From Eubacterium oxidoreducens (lineage in GTDB: Bacteria > Bacillota > Clostridia > Lachnospirales > Lachnospiraceae), in contig NZ_FMXR01000005.1 in NCBI RefSeq assembly GCF_900104415.1, forward strand, positions 234,028 to 298,027: a stretch of 64,000 nt of DNA, given 5' to 3'. This document shows, piece by piece, positions 54,577 to 63,847 of the stretch; positions within the stretch are counted from its first letter, which is position 1; every line of letters starts with the position of its first letter. The position numbers were made by a program, and so were the translations under genes. The notes beneath the pieces are model-generated. The model did not search any database and was not told where the DNA came from. It saw only the letters and a list, made by a program, of their open reading frames with translations.

Positions 54577-55422
54577 ATGAAAAAAAGATTAGTGGGAGTT
54601 TTATTGACATTTGCTCTTGCAGGGGGAGTACTTGCAGGATGCGGAAGCAGTGCTAAGAGTGATTCGGCAAGTGATAATGCGTCATCTACTTCAGAGACAC
54701 AAGCAGATGAATCCGGACGTACACAGCTGATTGTTGGTTTCGATGCAGAATATCCACCATATGGATATATGGATGAGGACGGGGAATATACCGGTTTTGA
54801 TTTGGAACTTGCACAAGCTGTTTGTGATATGGAAGGATGGGAACTTGTAAAGCAGCCGATCGACTGGAGTTCTAAGGACGGAGAACTTAATAGTGGTTCA
54901 ATCGATTGTATTTGGAACGGTTTTACAATGAATGGCAAGGAAGATGACTATGAATGGTCTGATGCTTATGTAAACAATGAACAAGTAATTGTGGTTGCTA
55001 AGGATTCCGGAATTGAAACATTAAGTGATTTGTCAGGAAAGATTGTCGGTGTGCAGGCAGCATCTGCGGCACTTGATGTATTGACAAATGAAGATTATCA
55101 AAAGGAGCTTGGAGATACCTTTTCGCAGTTACAGCAGTTTGCAGACTATAACGTAGCATTTACAGAACTTACAACAGGTTCACTTGATGCAGTGGCAATC
55201 GATATTGGTGTTGCAAAATACCAGATTGAGGAGCGTGGAGAAGGAAAATACATGATTCTCGATGAAAAATTAAATTCCGAACAGTATGGTATTGGATTTA
55301 AGCTTGGCAACACATCACTTCGCGATGTAGTAAATGCAGACCTGCATAAGCTTGCAGAGGATGGAACAGTAGCAGAGCTTGCTGAAAAATACGCAATCGA
55401 AGATATGATTTGCATCGAATAA
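54577..55422 (+). CDS. Amino-acid ABC transporter substrate-binding lipoprotein
   Basis: A 281-residue lipoprotein (lipobox LAGC, Cys about 21) with a Ser/Asp-rich linker and a family 3 solute-binding domain: IVGFDAEYPPYGYMDEDGEYTGFDLELAQAV, then CIWNGFTMNGKEDDYEWSDAY and IETLSDLSGKIVGVQAASAA. The bilobal SBP_bac_3 family binds polar amino acids such as Gln, Glu, cystine or Arg; the exact ligand is not decidable. AAAGAGGA upstream. First gene of a three-gene importer. Confidence 0.95.
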   Translation: MKKRLVGVLLTFALAGGVLAGCGSSAKSDSASDNASSTSETQADESGRTQLIVGFDAEYPPYGYMDEDGEYTGFDLELAQAVCDMEGWELVKQPIDWSSKDGELNSGSIDCIWNGFTMNGKEDDYEWSDAYVNNEQVIVVAKDSGIETLSDLSGKIVGVQAASAALDVLTNEDYQKELGDTFSQLQQFADYNVAFTELTTGSLDAVAIDIGVAKYQIEERGEGKYMILDEKLNSEQYGIGFKLGNTSLRDVVNADLHKLAEDGTVAELAEKYAIEDMICIE

Positions 55423-55446
55423 TTTTAAGATAAGAGGTTTTTCCTA

Positions 55447-56097
55447 ATGGAAATGGATGTAATACTACAACAACTTACAGGAGGATTCTTGCGTTCGCTG
55501 GGAATCTTTGTATGGACTCTGGTACTTTCTGTGCCGTTTGGATTTGTCGTTTGTAAAGGCCGGATGTCCAAGATAAAAGTTGTGAGTGTACTTGTGAAAA
55601 TTTATATAGATATAATGCGCGGAACACCACTGATGCTGCAGTTATTTGCCTGGTATTTTGCGCCGCCTTTGATATTTGGTGTGCAGATGCCGATGCAATA
55701 CCGGTTTATTGCTTTGGTTATAGGATTTACACTGAATTATGCTGCATATTTTGCGGAGATTTATAGATCCGGAATACAATCAATGCCAATTGGACAGTAT
55801 GAGGCAGCTAAGATTCTTGGATACAGTAAGAAGCAAAGGTTTCACAAGATTATTCTTCCGCAGGTGATTAAGCGTGTTCTTCCTGCGATGACGAATGAAA
55901 TTATTACACTCGTGAAGGATACATCATTGGCATATGCGATTTCATACAGCGAGTTATTTGCAATAGCAAAGCAGATTGCAGCTGCGCAAACAACCGTTTC
56001 GGTAATATTTATTGCAGGTGTGTTTTATTTTGTGTTCAATTATATTGTTTCATTTGTAATGGGACGAATTGAAAAGAAACTTGCATATTATCATTAG
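55447..56097 (+). CDS. Amino-acid ABC transporter permease
   Basis: A 216-residue polar-amino-acid permease (HisMQ family) with five to six helices. It has the RGTPLMLQLFAWYF segment and the cytoplasmic EAA loop SMPIGQYEAAKILGYSKKQRFHKIILPQ, which couples to the ATPase. It lies 24 nt after the binding-protein gene and 12 nt before the ATPase gene, in one operon. Confidence 0.95.
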   Translation: MEMDVILQQLTGGFLRSLGIFVWTLVLSVPFGFVVCKGRMSKIKVVSVLVKIYIDIMRGTPLMLQLFAWYFAPPLIFGVQMPMQYRFIALVIGFTLNYAAYFAEIYRSGIQSMPIGQYEAAKILGYSKKQRFHKIILPQVIKRVLPAMTNEIITLVKDTSLAYAISYSELFAIAKQIAAAQTTVSVIFIAGVFYFVFNYIVSFVMGRIEKKLAYYH

Positions 56098-56109
56098 GAG
56101 GAAGCAAAT

Positions 56110-56868
56110 ATGAATTTGCTTGAAATGAACCATATTCAAAAAAAGTTTGATGAACTTATGGTATTAAAGGATATTTCCTTTCATGTAAAAGAAGGCGAAA
56201 TCTTGTCTATTATCGGGCCGTCCGGTTCCGGCAAGTCAACGCTTCTAAGGTGTGCGACGATGCTCGAGACCATAGATGGTGGCGAAATCATATATTTAAA
56301 TGAAAAAGCAGCCTATGCACAAGACGGTACGGTTGTTTATGCAAAAGGAGAAAAGGAAAAACAGATTCGAAGTTATTTTGGACTGGTATTTCAAAATTTC
56401 AATTTGTTTCCGCACTACAGTGTCCTGAAGAATCTGATGGATGCACCGATTTGTGTACAAAAACGAGATAAAAAAGAGGTTCAAAAGCAAGCGATGTCGC
56501 TTTTGGCGCAGATGGGACTTGAGGATAAAGCAAGTGCTTATCCATGTCAGCTTTCCGGTGGCCAACAGCAGCGTGTGGCAATTGCCAGAGCGCTTGCTTT
56601 GAATCCGAAGATTTTATTCTTTGATGAACCGACTTCGGCATTGGATCCGGAATTGACAGGAGAAGTGCTTAGAGTCATTCGCTCGCTGGCAGATCGCCAT
56701 ATGACGATGGTAATTGTGACTCACGAGATGGATTTTGCTAAGGAGATTTCAGATCGAATCATGTTTATGGATCAAGGGAATGTTATTGTAGAGGGAACTC
56801 CGCAAGAGGTCTTTGATTCAGATAATGAACGTATGAGAGGATTCCTGGGAAAATTGAATAAATGTTGA
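56110..56868 (+). CDS. Amino-acid ABC transporter ATP-binding protein
   Basis: A 252-residue ATPase with Walker A GPSGSGKST (about 37-45), Q-loop VFQNFNLFPHYSVLKNL, signature LSGGQQQRVAIARAL, Walker B ILFFDEPTSALDPE and switch VTHEMDFA. A short insertion (about residues 63-85, with YAQDGTVVYAKGEKEKQ) between Walker A and the Q-loop is longer than in typical GlnQ. AGGAGGAAG upstream. Energises the permease encoded just before it. Confidence 0.95.
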   Translation: MNLLEMNHIQKKFDELMVLKDISFHVKEGEILSIIGPSGSGKSTLLRCATMLETIDGGEIIYLNEKAAYAQDGTVVYAKGEKEKQIRSYFGLVFQNFNLFPHYSVLKNLMDAPICVQKRDKKEVQKQAMSLLAQMGLEDKASAYPCQLSGGQQQRVAIARALALNPKILFFDEPTSALDPELTGEVLRVIRSLADRHMTMVIVTHEMDFAKEISDRIMFMDQGNVIVEGTPQEVFDSDNERMRGFLGKLNKC

Positions 56869-56870
56869 TA

Positions 56871-56907
56871 AAAATGCCGTTCCTAAAAGGGGGACGGCAT
56901 TTTAGTT
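56871..56907 (+). terminator. Terminator of the amino-acid importer operon
   Basis: A stem, aaaatgccgt / acggcatttt, with extra inner pairs begins 3 nt after the stop. Confidence 0.8.
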
Positions 56908-56968
56908 CCGCAATATTGGACTGTATTTTGAATATCTTTTAGTTAATAAAAATGAGGAGCGTAAAGAT

Positions 56969-57190
56969 ATGAAGAAAAGCAGTTTAATAAGAGTTGGAAT
57001 GATTTTGATTATGGTGATGATGCTTTCGGCAGGATGCAGTGGGCTTATTTATGCGGTACTAAGGAGTTTGTCCTTTTCGGTAGACGCAGTTATGGCCGGC
57101 GGAATTTTTTTAGTGTTTATTGGAATCTGGGGGCTTTGCTTTTTTCGAACGAATGCAGACAAAAGATGCAGACGTTTTCGTGCGGCATAA
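56969..57190 (+). CDS. Small membrane protein
   Basis: A 73-residue protein with two hydrophobic helices (about 7-30 and 38-60) and an Arg/Lys-rich tail (KRCRRFRAA). The first helix contains MLSAGCSG, which resembles a lipobox, but the second helix makes a simple two-pass protein more likely. GAGGAG lies 9 nt upstream. No family recognised. Confidence 0.55.
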   Translation: MKKSSLIRVGMILIMVMMLSAGCSGLIYAVLRSLSFSVDAVMAGGIFLVFIGIWGLCFFRTNADKRCRRFRAA

Positions 57191-57210
57191 GAAGAAAGAC
57201 GAAGAATAGA

Positions 57211-57240
57211 TTGACAATAAAATAGGGAAATAACTATAAT
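57211..57240 (+). promoter_or_regulatory. Consensus sigma-A promoter before the cadherin-like/clpC pair
   Basis: Perfect TTGACA (57211-57216) and perfect TATAAT (57235-57240) are 18 bp apart, 31 nt before the start codon. Confidence 0.9.
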
Positions 57241-57270
57241 GGAATAGATTATAGATTCAGAGAGGATAGG

Positions 57271-58800
57271 ATGGTAGATATGAGGAAAATAGGACGATTT
57301 GTTGCAGCAGTGGTCTTATCTACGACAGTACTTTGCACAGTGTCGGCAATAGGGACAACGCAGGTAAGCGCAACAACCACTACGCAGACAACAGATACAA
57401 AATCAAAAGACAATTCTCTTTCTTCCCTTTCATTGTCAGAAGGAACTCTTTCACCGAGTTTTAAGTATAGTACGACAAGTTATACAGCAACTGTACCAAA
57501 TGAAGTAACGAAGGTAGAAGTTAATGCAACACTAAGTAATTCGAAAGCAACGATTAAGTCGATTAAGGGAAATGACAATCTTCAGGTCGGCGAGAATACA
57601 ATTAAGATTACTACGAAGTCGGAAGCCGGAACGAAAGCCGTTTATACGATTGTTGTAACAAGGCAGGAAGCGACATCGACAACGCAGACAACAGATACTG
57701 AGACAACGGAAGATACCGTGACGGCGGGGGCGTCGTCAGAATCTGCAATCACATATCAGGAGGATGGAACCTTTCTGATTGATGATGCAACATATAATGT
57801 CAGTCAGGATTTTACAGATGATAAGATTCCATCAGGGTTTGCAAGAGCAACGGTAGATATAGGAACGGAACTTACCGGAATGCAAGATAGCGCAAGTGGA
57901 GTGAAGCTTTTATATCTTGTAAATGCTGCGGATGCGAATGATACTCGTTATATTGTGGTGGATGAAACAGCAGAATCTTATGAAAATTACCTGAAACTAG
58001 AAAGTGATGATCATTATGTTATCGTAACACCGGTTCCGATTGAAGGGACAGTTCCGGACAACTATACAAAGGCATCATTGGAAGTAAAGGGCGTAACGCT
58101 TACTTTATATGAGCCTTCTACAGGCGGGGCATTTTATCTGTTTTACGGTGTGAACCAAGAAGGAACAGGCGCGTGGTATCAGTATGATGCATCAGAAGAA
58201 ACTTACCAAAGGTATAATGAAGATTTATCGCTTACAACTGCGAATTCAGAATATATAAGCAGCGCTTATGATGAACTGAAAGAAAAGTATGAAGATCTTC
58301 AAGGTCATTATAGGGTACTCATGGGAATTGCTTTTGCCGCAATTGTGGCAATTATTATCCTTGTGATCAATCGATTGATACGAGGACGTCAAGAGGATGA
58401 TGAGGAGGATGACGAGGAGAAAGAGGATAAATCGGTATTAGATTTCGGGGATGACAAAGGCGTTTTGCGATTTGCTCGTAAGAGTAAGCAGGAAAAGGAA
58501 GTGCGAAAGGAAGAACAGGCAGTCACGAAAGAAACTCCAAAAACAATTGTCAATGACCCGCTAGAAGACGAGCCAATTGAAGATCCGCGTAAGGATTTTG
58601 AGATGGATGATTTTGAAGAAGCAGATTTCAAACAGCCACTTCCTGTGTCAAAGGAGATGCCAAAGCCTAAAGAGCAGCAAAAACCGGCTGATTTGCAGAC
58701 GCAAACAAGCCAAAGTACTAATCCAAAGCCATCGGATAAGCCAAAGACGCAGAAAAAACAGATGGATTTTGATGACATCATGGATTTGAATGATCTGTAG
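57271..58800 (+). CDS. Cadherin-like beta-sandwich membrane protein with acidic cytoplasmic tail
   Basis: A 509-residue protein. The signal peptide runs to about residue 33. A cadherin-like beta-sandwich (about 47-130; LSSLSLSEGTLSPSF and YTATVPNEV motifs) is followed by a Thr-rich linker and an extracellular beta domain (about 160-315). A transmembrane helix (about 350-370) follows. The cytoplasmic tail (about 373-509) is long and disordered; it opens with an Asp/Glu run, is rich in Glu, Lys and Pro, and ends QMDFDDIMDLNDL. clpC starts 17 nt after the stop with no terminator or promoter between, so the two are probably cotranscribed. Start could be 57271 or 57280. Confidence 0.82.
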   Translation: MVDMRKIGRFVAAVVLSTTVLCTVSAIGTTQVSATTTTQTTDTKSKDNSLSSLSLSEGTLSPSFKYSTTSYTATVPNEVTKVEVNATLSNSKATIKSIKGNDNLQVGENTIKITTKSEAGTKAVYTIVVTRQEATSTTQTTDTETTEDTVTAGASSESAITYQEDGTFLIDDATYNVSQDFTDDKIPSGFARATVDIGTELTGMQDSASGVKLLYLVNAADANDTRYIVVDETAESYENYLKLESDDHYVIVTPVPIEGTVPDNYTKASLEVKGVTLTLYEPSTGGAFYLFYGVNQEGTGAWYQYDASEETYQRYNEDLSLTTANSEYISSAYDELKEKYEDLQGHYRVLMGIAFAAIVAIIILVINRLIRGRQEDDEEDDEEKEDKSVLDFGDDKGVLRFARKSKQEKEVRKEEQAVTKETPKTIVNDPLEDEPIEDPRKDFEMDDFEEADFKQPLPVSKEMPKPKEQQKPADLQTQTSQSTNPKPSDKPKTQKKQMDFDDIMDLNDL

Positions 58801-58817
58801 GAAGGACAAAGAAGCAT

Positions 58818-61268
58818 ATGCAGTCTAATTATACAAAAAAAGCTAAGAAAGCCTTGGAGCTTGCCAAGCGGGCATCCAAGAATATGCAACATAATTATAT
58901 CGGCAGTGAACATATATTACTTGGTCTGATTCGGGAAGAAACAGGTGTAGCGGCCAAGGTGTTAGAACAGGTTAATGTTGAGGAAGCAAAGGTTGTGGAA
59001 CTGATAGAGGCTTTGATTGCTCCCGGCACTATCCAGGTTTTGGAAAAAGAAGGATATACGCCGAAAGCTCAGCTTGTATTAGAAACAGCAAGTCGACAGG
59101 CCGAAAGATTTCATTCCAAATTGATTGGAACAGAACACATTTTGCTTGCTATCATTCTCGAAAATGAATGCGTTGCATCAAGATTGTTCCATACGTTAGG
59201 TGTTAATGCACAGAAGATATTTACAGAGATATTGCTTGCAATGGGAGAAGATCCGGCAGCCTATAAAGATGAATTCCAAAACGGCAAACCGATGAAACAT
59301 AAGTCTTTTGGAAATACACCATTATTAGATCAATATTCTAGAGATTTGACAAAGCTGGCAAAAGAGGGAAGCCTAGATCCGGTCTTTTGTCGTGAAGCAG
59401 AAATCAATCGTGTGATTCAGATTCTTAGTAGACGTGGAAAGAACAACCCTTGCTTGATTGGGGAACCGGGAGTCGGCAAGACCGCAATTGTGGAAGGGTT
59501 GGCACAGATGATTGTCAGCGGATTGGTTCCGGATTCCATTGCAGGAAAGCGATTGGTGACGCTTGATTTGTCTGCAATGGTTGCAGGCTCAAAGTATCGT
59601 GGTGAATTTGAAGAAAGAATCAAGCGTGTTATAGCAGAAGTGGTTTCGAATGGTAATGTATTACTGTTCCTGGATGAAATCCATACCATTATCGGAGCCG
59701 GAGGAGCGGAAGGTGCAATTGATGCATCTAATATTTTAAAGCCGTCTCTTGCGCGAGGAGAGATTCAGCTTCTTGGCGCTACAACAATCAATGAATATCA
59801 CAAATATATTGAAAAGGATCCGGCATTGGAACGACGTTTCCAACCGGTTACGGTAGAGGAACCGACAATCGAGCAGACGATTCAGATACTAGAAGGCATC
59901 TGTCCGAGATATGAAGCACATCATGGAGTGACGATAACGCCGGAAGCATTGCAGGCAGCGGCACAGATGAGCGCAAGATATATAAACGACAGATTTTTGC
60001 CGGATAAGGCAATCGATGTTGTAGATGAAGCAGCTGCAAGAACGCGGATTCATGGCGTAAGTTTTCCGGATGGAGTGGCAGGCTTGCGACGTGACATTTT
60101 AGAGCTTGAAGAGAAGATGGAAGAAGCTATGAAGAAGGGCGATTTTGAAGAGGCATCCGCACTGATGCAGACGAGTCGTGAAAGTAAGGAAAAGCTTCAA
60201 AAGATTACGGAGAAGTATCAGCGCGATTCTAAACGCAAAAAGCTTGTAGTAGATGAAAATGCGATTGCACAAACGATTTCTGATTGGACTAAGATTCCGG
60301 TTAGAAAACTAGAGGAAGGCGAGACGGCCAGACTCAGAAGATTAGAGAAGACTTTGCATAAGCGCGTGATTGGCCAGAATGAGGCTGTTATGGCTGTTTC
60401 GAAGGCTGTACGCCGCGGACGAGTGGGAATAAAGGCGCCGAATCGGCCGATTGGCTCTTTCTTGTTCTTAGGACCTACAGGAGTCGGTAAGACAGAGATT
60501 TCGAAAGCGTTAGCAGAGGCTGTCTTTTCCGATGAAAAAAATATGATACGTGTTGATATGTCTGAATATATGGAGAAACACAGCGTGTCCAAAATGATTG
60601 GTTCACCGCCGGGGTATGTGGGTTACGAAGAAGGTGGCCAATTAGCAGAAAAAGTAAGACGTAATCCATATTCGGTGTTGCTTTTTGATGAAATAGAAAA
60701 GGCACATCCGGATGTATTCAATGTATTGCTTCAGATTCTTGACGATGGCCATGTGACAGATGCACAAGGGCGTAAGGTTGACTTTAAGAATACCATCATT
60801 ATCATGACCTCTAATGCCGGGGCCCAGTCTATTGTGGAACCAAAGAAGTTGGGATTTGGAGCAGGCGAGGATGAAAAGCAGGATTATGAACGCATGAAGT
60901 CCGGTGTGATGGAAGAAGTGCGTCGAATCTTCAAACCGGAGTTTTTGAATCGAATTGATGATATTATCGTATTCCATGCACTTAATAAAGACCATATGAA
61001 GGATATTATGAATCTGATGACAAAAGAGCTGATTCATAGATGCAAAGAGCAGATGGATATTACGATTAACATAAAAGCATCGGTTAAAAAATATATATGT
61101 GATAAAGCATTTGACCCGAAATACGGAGCCAGACCACTTCGACGTATGATTCAGACAAAACTAGAGGATGAGCTTGCGGATGAAGTAATTAACGGCGTGA
61201 TTAAGAGAGGCGATACCGTAGATATCGGAATGAAAAAAGGCGAGATTGTATTTGAAGTTCGTCAATAA
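58818..61268 (+). CDS. clpC: ATP-dependent Clp protease ATP-binding subunit ClpC
   Basis: Hsp100 unfoldase that feeds substrates to ClpP. 816 residues: two Clp_N repeats ([20 protein letters not shown] and [20 protein letters not shown]), D1 with Walker A GEPGVGKT and Walker [10 protein letters not shown], and the UVR-type middle region ([16 protein letters not shown]). D2 has [36 protein letters not shown] and a C-terminal D2-small domain. The usual ctsR-mcsA-mcsB genes of Bacillus are absent upstream; instead a membrane protein gene precedes it. No CtsR-like operator was recognised. Confidence 0.96.
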   Translation: MQSNYTKKAKKALELAKRASKNMQHNYIGSEHILLGLIREETGVAAKVLEQVNVEEAKVVELIEALIAPGTIQVLEKEGYTPKAQLVLETASRQAERFHSKLIGTEHILLAIILENECVASRLFHTLGVNAQKIFTEILLAMGEDPAAYKDEFQNGKPMKHKSFGNTPLLDQYSRDLTKLAKEGSLDPVFCREAEINRVIQILSRRGKNNPCLIGEPGVGKTAIVEGLAQMIVSGLVPDSIAGKRLVTLDLSAMVAGSKYRGEFEERIKRVIAEVVSNGNVLLFLDEIHTIIGAGGAEGAIDASNILKPSLARGEIQLLGATTINEYHKYIEKDPALERRFQPVTVEEPTIEQTIQILEGICPRYEAHHGVTITPEALQAAAQMSARYINDRFLPDKAIDVVDEAAARTRIHGVSFPDGVAGLRRDILELEEKMEEAMKKGDFEEASALMQTSRESKEKLQKITEKYQRDSKRKKLVVDENAIAQTISDWTKIPVRKLEEGETARLRRLEKTLHKRVIGQNEAVMAVSKAVRRGRVGIKAPNRPIGSFLFLGPTGVGKTEISKALAEAVFSDEKNMIRVDMSEYMEKHSVSKMIGSPPGYVGYEEGGQLAEKVRRNPYSVLLFDEIEKAHPDVFNVLLQILDDGHVTDAQGRKVDFKNTIIIMTSNAGAQSIVEPKKLGFGAGEDEKQDYERMKSGVMEEVRRIFKPEFLNRIDDIIVFHALNKDHMKDIMNLMTKELIHRCKEQMDITINIKASVKKYICDKAFDPKYGARPLRRMIQTKLEDELADEVINGVIKRGDTVDIGMKKGEIVFEVRQ

Positions 61269-61272
61269 GATA

Positions 61273-61308
61273 GTGACAAAACCAAGGGGGATAAGGTATA
61301 ATTATCCC
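61273..61308 (+). promoter_or_regulatory. Promoter overlapped by a 7-bp-arm palindrome
   Basis: GTGACA at 61273-61278 and TATAAT at 61297-61302 are 18 bp apart. GGGATAA (61288-61294) and TTATCCC (61302-61308) form a perfect palindrome centred on the -10, spaced 7 bp. Its position suggests a repressor operator. Confidence 0.6.
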
Positions 61309-61385
61309 ATGTGGTAAAAGTATCAAATACATGCTTTTGGACAGAAAATATAAAGATTGCATTGTTGCACAGGAGGATAAGAAAG

Positions 61386-61802
61386 ATGGCAGTAATTGAC
61401 GAACTGATCAAGAAGGAAGAAGATGGAAGCATCAGTTTTGGGAATTATGAGCTGGACAGCAAGGCGAAGCTTGATGGTTTTGAGGTTTCCGGAGATCTTT
61501 ACAAAGTAAAGACATATAAGGATATCACAAAGCTTGAAAGAAATGGATTATTCGTATATGAATCAGTACCGGGAACAACAGTGACTGACTTAGCACTTGC
61601 AGAGTCAGGGGTGACCTTTAAGGTAGAAGGTCCTAAGGATGCACAGATAACCTTGGAACTTGAAGCAGAAGAAGAGTATGAAGTGGAAATCGGCGGAAAT
61701 TCAGTTGGTAAGATGAAGACTAATCTTGGAGGCAAGATCACGTTCGGTGTAGAATTAGAAGACGCTGATCAGATAACAGTAAAAGTTGTAAAAGTAAGTT
61801 AA
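61386..61802 (+). CDS. Conserved small protein of unknown function
   Basis: A 138-residue soluble, acidic protein opening MAVIDELIKKEEDGSISFGNYEL. Alternating strands predominate, including a KVKTYKDITKLERNG segment, VYESVPGTTVTDL and repeated E-x-E-x-E strands near the end, suggesting an all-beta fold. I believe close relatives occur widely in Lachnospiraceae, but no function is established that I know of. No signal peptide. AGGAGGA lies 8 nt before the ATG at 61386; a longer in-frame extension overlaps the promoter. Confidence 0.8.
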   Translation: MAVIDELIKKEEDGSISFGNYELDSKAKLDGFEVSGDLYKVKTYKDITKLERNGLFVYESVPGTTVTDLALAESGVTFKVEGPKDAQITLELEAEEEYEVEIGGNSVGKMKTNLGGKITFGVELEDADQITVKVVKVS

Positions 61803-61811
61803 ATAATAAGG

Positions 61812-61846
61812 AATTCCGCTGTGAGTTTTCGCAGCGGAATTTTTTT
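61812..61846 (+). terminator. Terminator before radA
   Basis: A 10-bp stem, aattccgctg / cagcggaatt, is followed by six to seven T, 10 nt after the preceding stop. Confidence 0.92.
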
Positions 61847-61869
61847 GTGAAATTTTATTCTCGTTTTTC

Positions 61870-61916
61870 TTGACGAAACAGAACGCATGTTCTATAATTC
61901 GTTTAAACAAATGTTC
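61870..61916 (+). promoter_or_regulatory. radA promoter with two LexA-type SOS boxes
   Basis: TTGACG (61870-61875) and TATAAT (61893-61898) are 17 bp apart. The spacer holds GAACGCATGTTC (61881-61892), a full match to the Gram-positive LexA/DinR core GAAC-RNRY-GTTC. A second, near-match AAACAAATGTTC lies at 61905-61916, over the expected transcription start. LexA bound here would block RNA polymerase. Confidence 0.8.
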
Positions 61917-61934
61917 GATTAATGAGGTGAAGTT

Positions 61935-63302
61935 ATGGCGAAGGGTAAGACAACGATTTTCTATTGTCAAAATTGCGGATATGAATCAACAAAGTGGGCA
62001 GGACAGTGTCCGGCGTGTCATGAATGGAATACATTTGCGGAAGAAGTGGTTTCTTCTGTTAAGAAGGGCAAGCGGGAAAGCAAAAGAAGCGAACAAGAAG
62101 CGCAGCTTTATAAACTTTCCGATATTGAACTTAAGAAAGAAGAGCGTACATCGACCGGCATGGAAGAATTCGACCGTGTACTTGGTGGGGGACTGGTGAA
62201 AGGCTCCTTGGTGCTTTTGGGCGGTGATCCGGGGATTGGTAAGTCTACAATTTTGCTTCAAGCCTGTCGGTTAATGGCACAGAATGGAAAGAAGATTATT
62301 TATGTGTCCGGAGAGGAGTCGCCAAGGCAGCTTAAGATGCGAGCCGATCGTATGGGAGAATTTGCAGAAGGAATGTCGGTTTATTGCGAGACGAATCTCC
62401 TTACGATTGAACAGATGGCAGTGAGAGAAAAGCCGGACATTCTTGTGATTGATTCCATACAGACGATGTATCATGAAGAAATCACCTCTGCACCGGGAAG
62501 TGTATCGCAGGTTCGCGAATCCACCGGAATTTTTATGCAGATTGCAAAGCAGCATGGCATAACAACTTTCCTGGTTGGTCATGTGACGAAAGAAGGGGTG
62601 GTTGCCGGTCCGAGAGTTTTAGAACATATGGTGGATACGGTCTTGTATTTTGAAGGTAATCGCCATAATACCTTTCGCGTATTGAGAGGTGTAAAGAATC
62701 GTTTTGGGGCAACCAATGAAATCGGTGTATTTGAAATGTCGCATAATGGTCTTAGGGAAGTCGTTAATCCTTCGGAGTATATGCTTTGTGGAAAACCAAC
62801 GAATGTGACCGGTTCGGTTGTTGCCTGCGCAATGGAAGGAACAAGACCGGTTTTGCTTGAAATTCAGGCACTGGTGTGTAAGACGAATTTTTCAATGCCT
62901 AGAAGGACGGTTGCAGGTACCGATCATAACCGCATGAATCTGCTTATGGCCGTCGTTGAGAAAAGGCTGGGATATGCGCTTTATTCCTGCGATGCATATA
63001 TTAATATTGCAGGTGGGATGAATATGAATGAGCCGGCAGTAGACCTGGCTGTTGTACTGGCTATTGTTTCAAGTTATAAGAATATCATTATTGAGGATGA
63101 TGTGATTTGCTTTGGAGAAGTCGGTTTGAGCGGTGAAGTAAGGGCTGTCACTATGATGGATGTAAGAGTCCGTGAAGCTGTAAAACTAGGATTTCGAAAA
63201 GCAATCCTTCCACAAGTATCCAAGGAGGCAATCGGGAAGGTAGACGGTATAGAATTAATTGGGGTAAAGAATATTAAAGAAGCTGTAGATGCGATTAAGT
63301 GA
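61935..63302 (+). CDS. radA: DNA repair protein RadA
   Basis: RecA-related ATPase that helps branch migration in recombinational repair. 455 residues: N-terminal zinc finger (CQNCGYESTKWAGQCPAC), Walker A GGDPGIGKST (about 95-104), Walker B LVIDSIQ, the RadA-specific LRGVKNRFGATNEIG motif (about 250-264), and a C-terminal Lon-protease-like domain (AVDLAVVLAI, CFGEVGLSGEVRAV). GAGGTGA upstream. Its promoter carries LexA boxes, so it is inferred to be damage-inducible. Confidence 0.97.
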   Translation: MAKGKTTIFYCQNCGYESTKWAGQCPACHEWNTFAEEVVSSVKKGKRESKRSEQEAQLYKLSDIELKKEERTSTGMEEFDRVLGGGLVKGSLVLLGGDPGIGKSTILLQACRLMAQNGKKIIYVSGEESPRQLKMRADRMGEFAEGMSVYCETNLLTIEQMAVREKPDILVIDSIQTMYHEEITSAPGSVSQVRESTGIFMQIAKQHGITTFLVGHVTKEGVVAGPRVLEHMVDTVLYFEGNRHNTFRVLRGVKNRFGATNEIGVFEMSHNGLREVVNPSEYMLCGKPTNVTGSVVACAMEGTRPVLLEIQALVCKTNFSMPRRTVAGTDHNRMNLLMAVVEKRLGYALYSCDAYINIAGGMNMNEPAVDLAVVLAIVSSYKNIIIEDDVICFGEVGLSGEVRAVTMMDVRVREAVKLGFRKAILPQVSKEAIGKVDGIELIGVKNIKEAVDAIK

Positions 63303-63508
63303 ACTACCTGATTGGAAAAGCCGTAGTGGAAAGAAGCGATTGCAGGTTTTTTTGCTATGGATAGGCGGGATGAGCAGCCGGATTTCATTGCGAATCCGTA
63401 TGCATTCTTATATAAGAATTCGCCCGGTCATACGATTCAATCAAATCACTACAAAATGGCTAAGAAAAATAAGGATAAAAAGCTAAATAAAATAATTGCA
63501 AAAAGGTG

Positions 63509-63537
63509 TTGACATAGATGTCATATGATGCTAATAT
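63509..63537 (+). promoter_or_regulatory. rRNA operon promoter P1
   Basis: TTGACA at 63509-63514 and TAATAT at 63532-63537 are 17 bp apart. An overlapping TATAAT (63535-63540) would give a 20-bp spacer. The 200-nt gap from radA to here shows no convincing gene or terminator. Confidence 0.75.
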
Positions 63538-63615
63538 AATCAACGCACGTGTTGAGGAAGAAAAAAACAGTCTAAAGAGCAACACAAAAAACTATCAAAA
63601 AAAATAAAAAAGTTG

Positions 63616-63644
63616 TTGACAAGAACGTCAGGACATGATAGTAT
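63616..63644 (+). promoter_or_regulatory. rRNA operon promoter P2
   Basis: TTGACA at 63616-63621 and TAGTAT at 63639-63644 with a 17-bp spacer, 107 nt after P1. The 200-nt leader that follows contains a small hairpin (gtcgg / ccgac, 63654-63675) and the phrase ttgataactgaacagtg common in clostridial rRNA leaders. Confidence 0.75.
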
Positions 63645-63847
63645 TAAATAGTTGTCGGCAAAAACAAAAACCGACACGAACCTTGATAACTGAACAGTGA
63701 AATAACCTTGAAAAATTCTAAGAGAAACGTTCTTAAAAGAACAGTTAATCGATTAGATTAACACCTTAAAACAGTAAAGCATCTGACTAAAAGGGATGCA
63801 CAAGGATAAAAAGCCAAGAAGTAATTCTGAAGCAATTATCAAAAGAT

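Noticed and set aside
63357..63512. A 51-codon frame (MDRRDEQPDF...) between radA and the rRNA promoters
   Set aside because: The ribosome site is poor, the stop overlaps the P1 -35 hexamer, and no homologue is recognised. It is possible but not supported enough to annotate.
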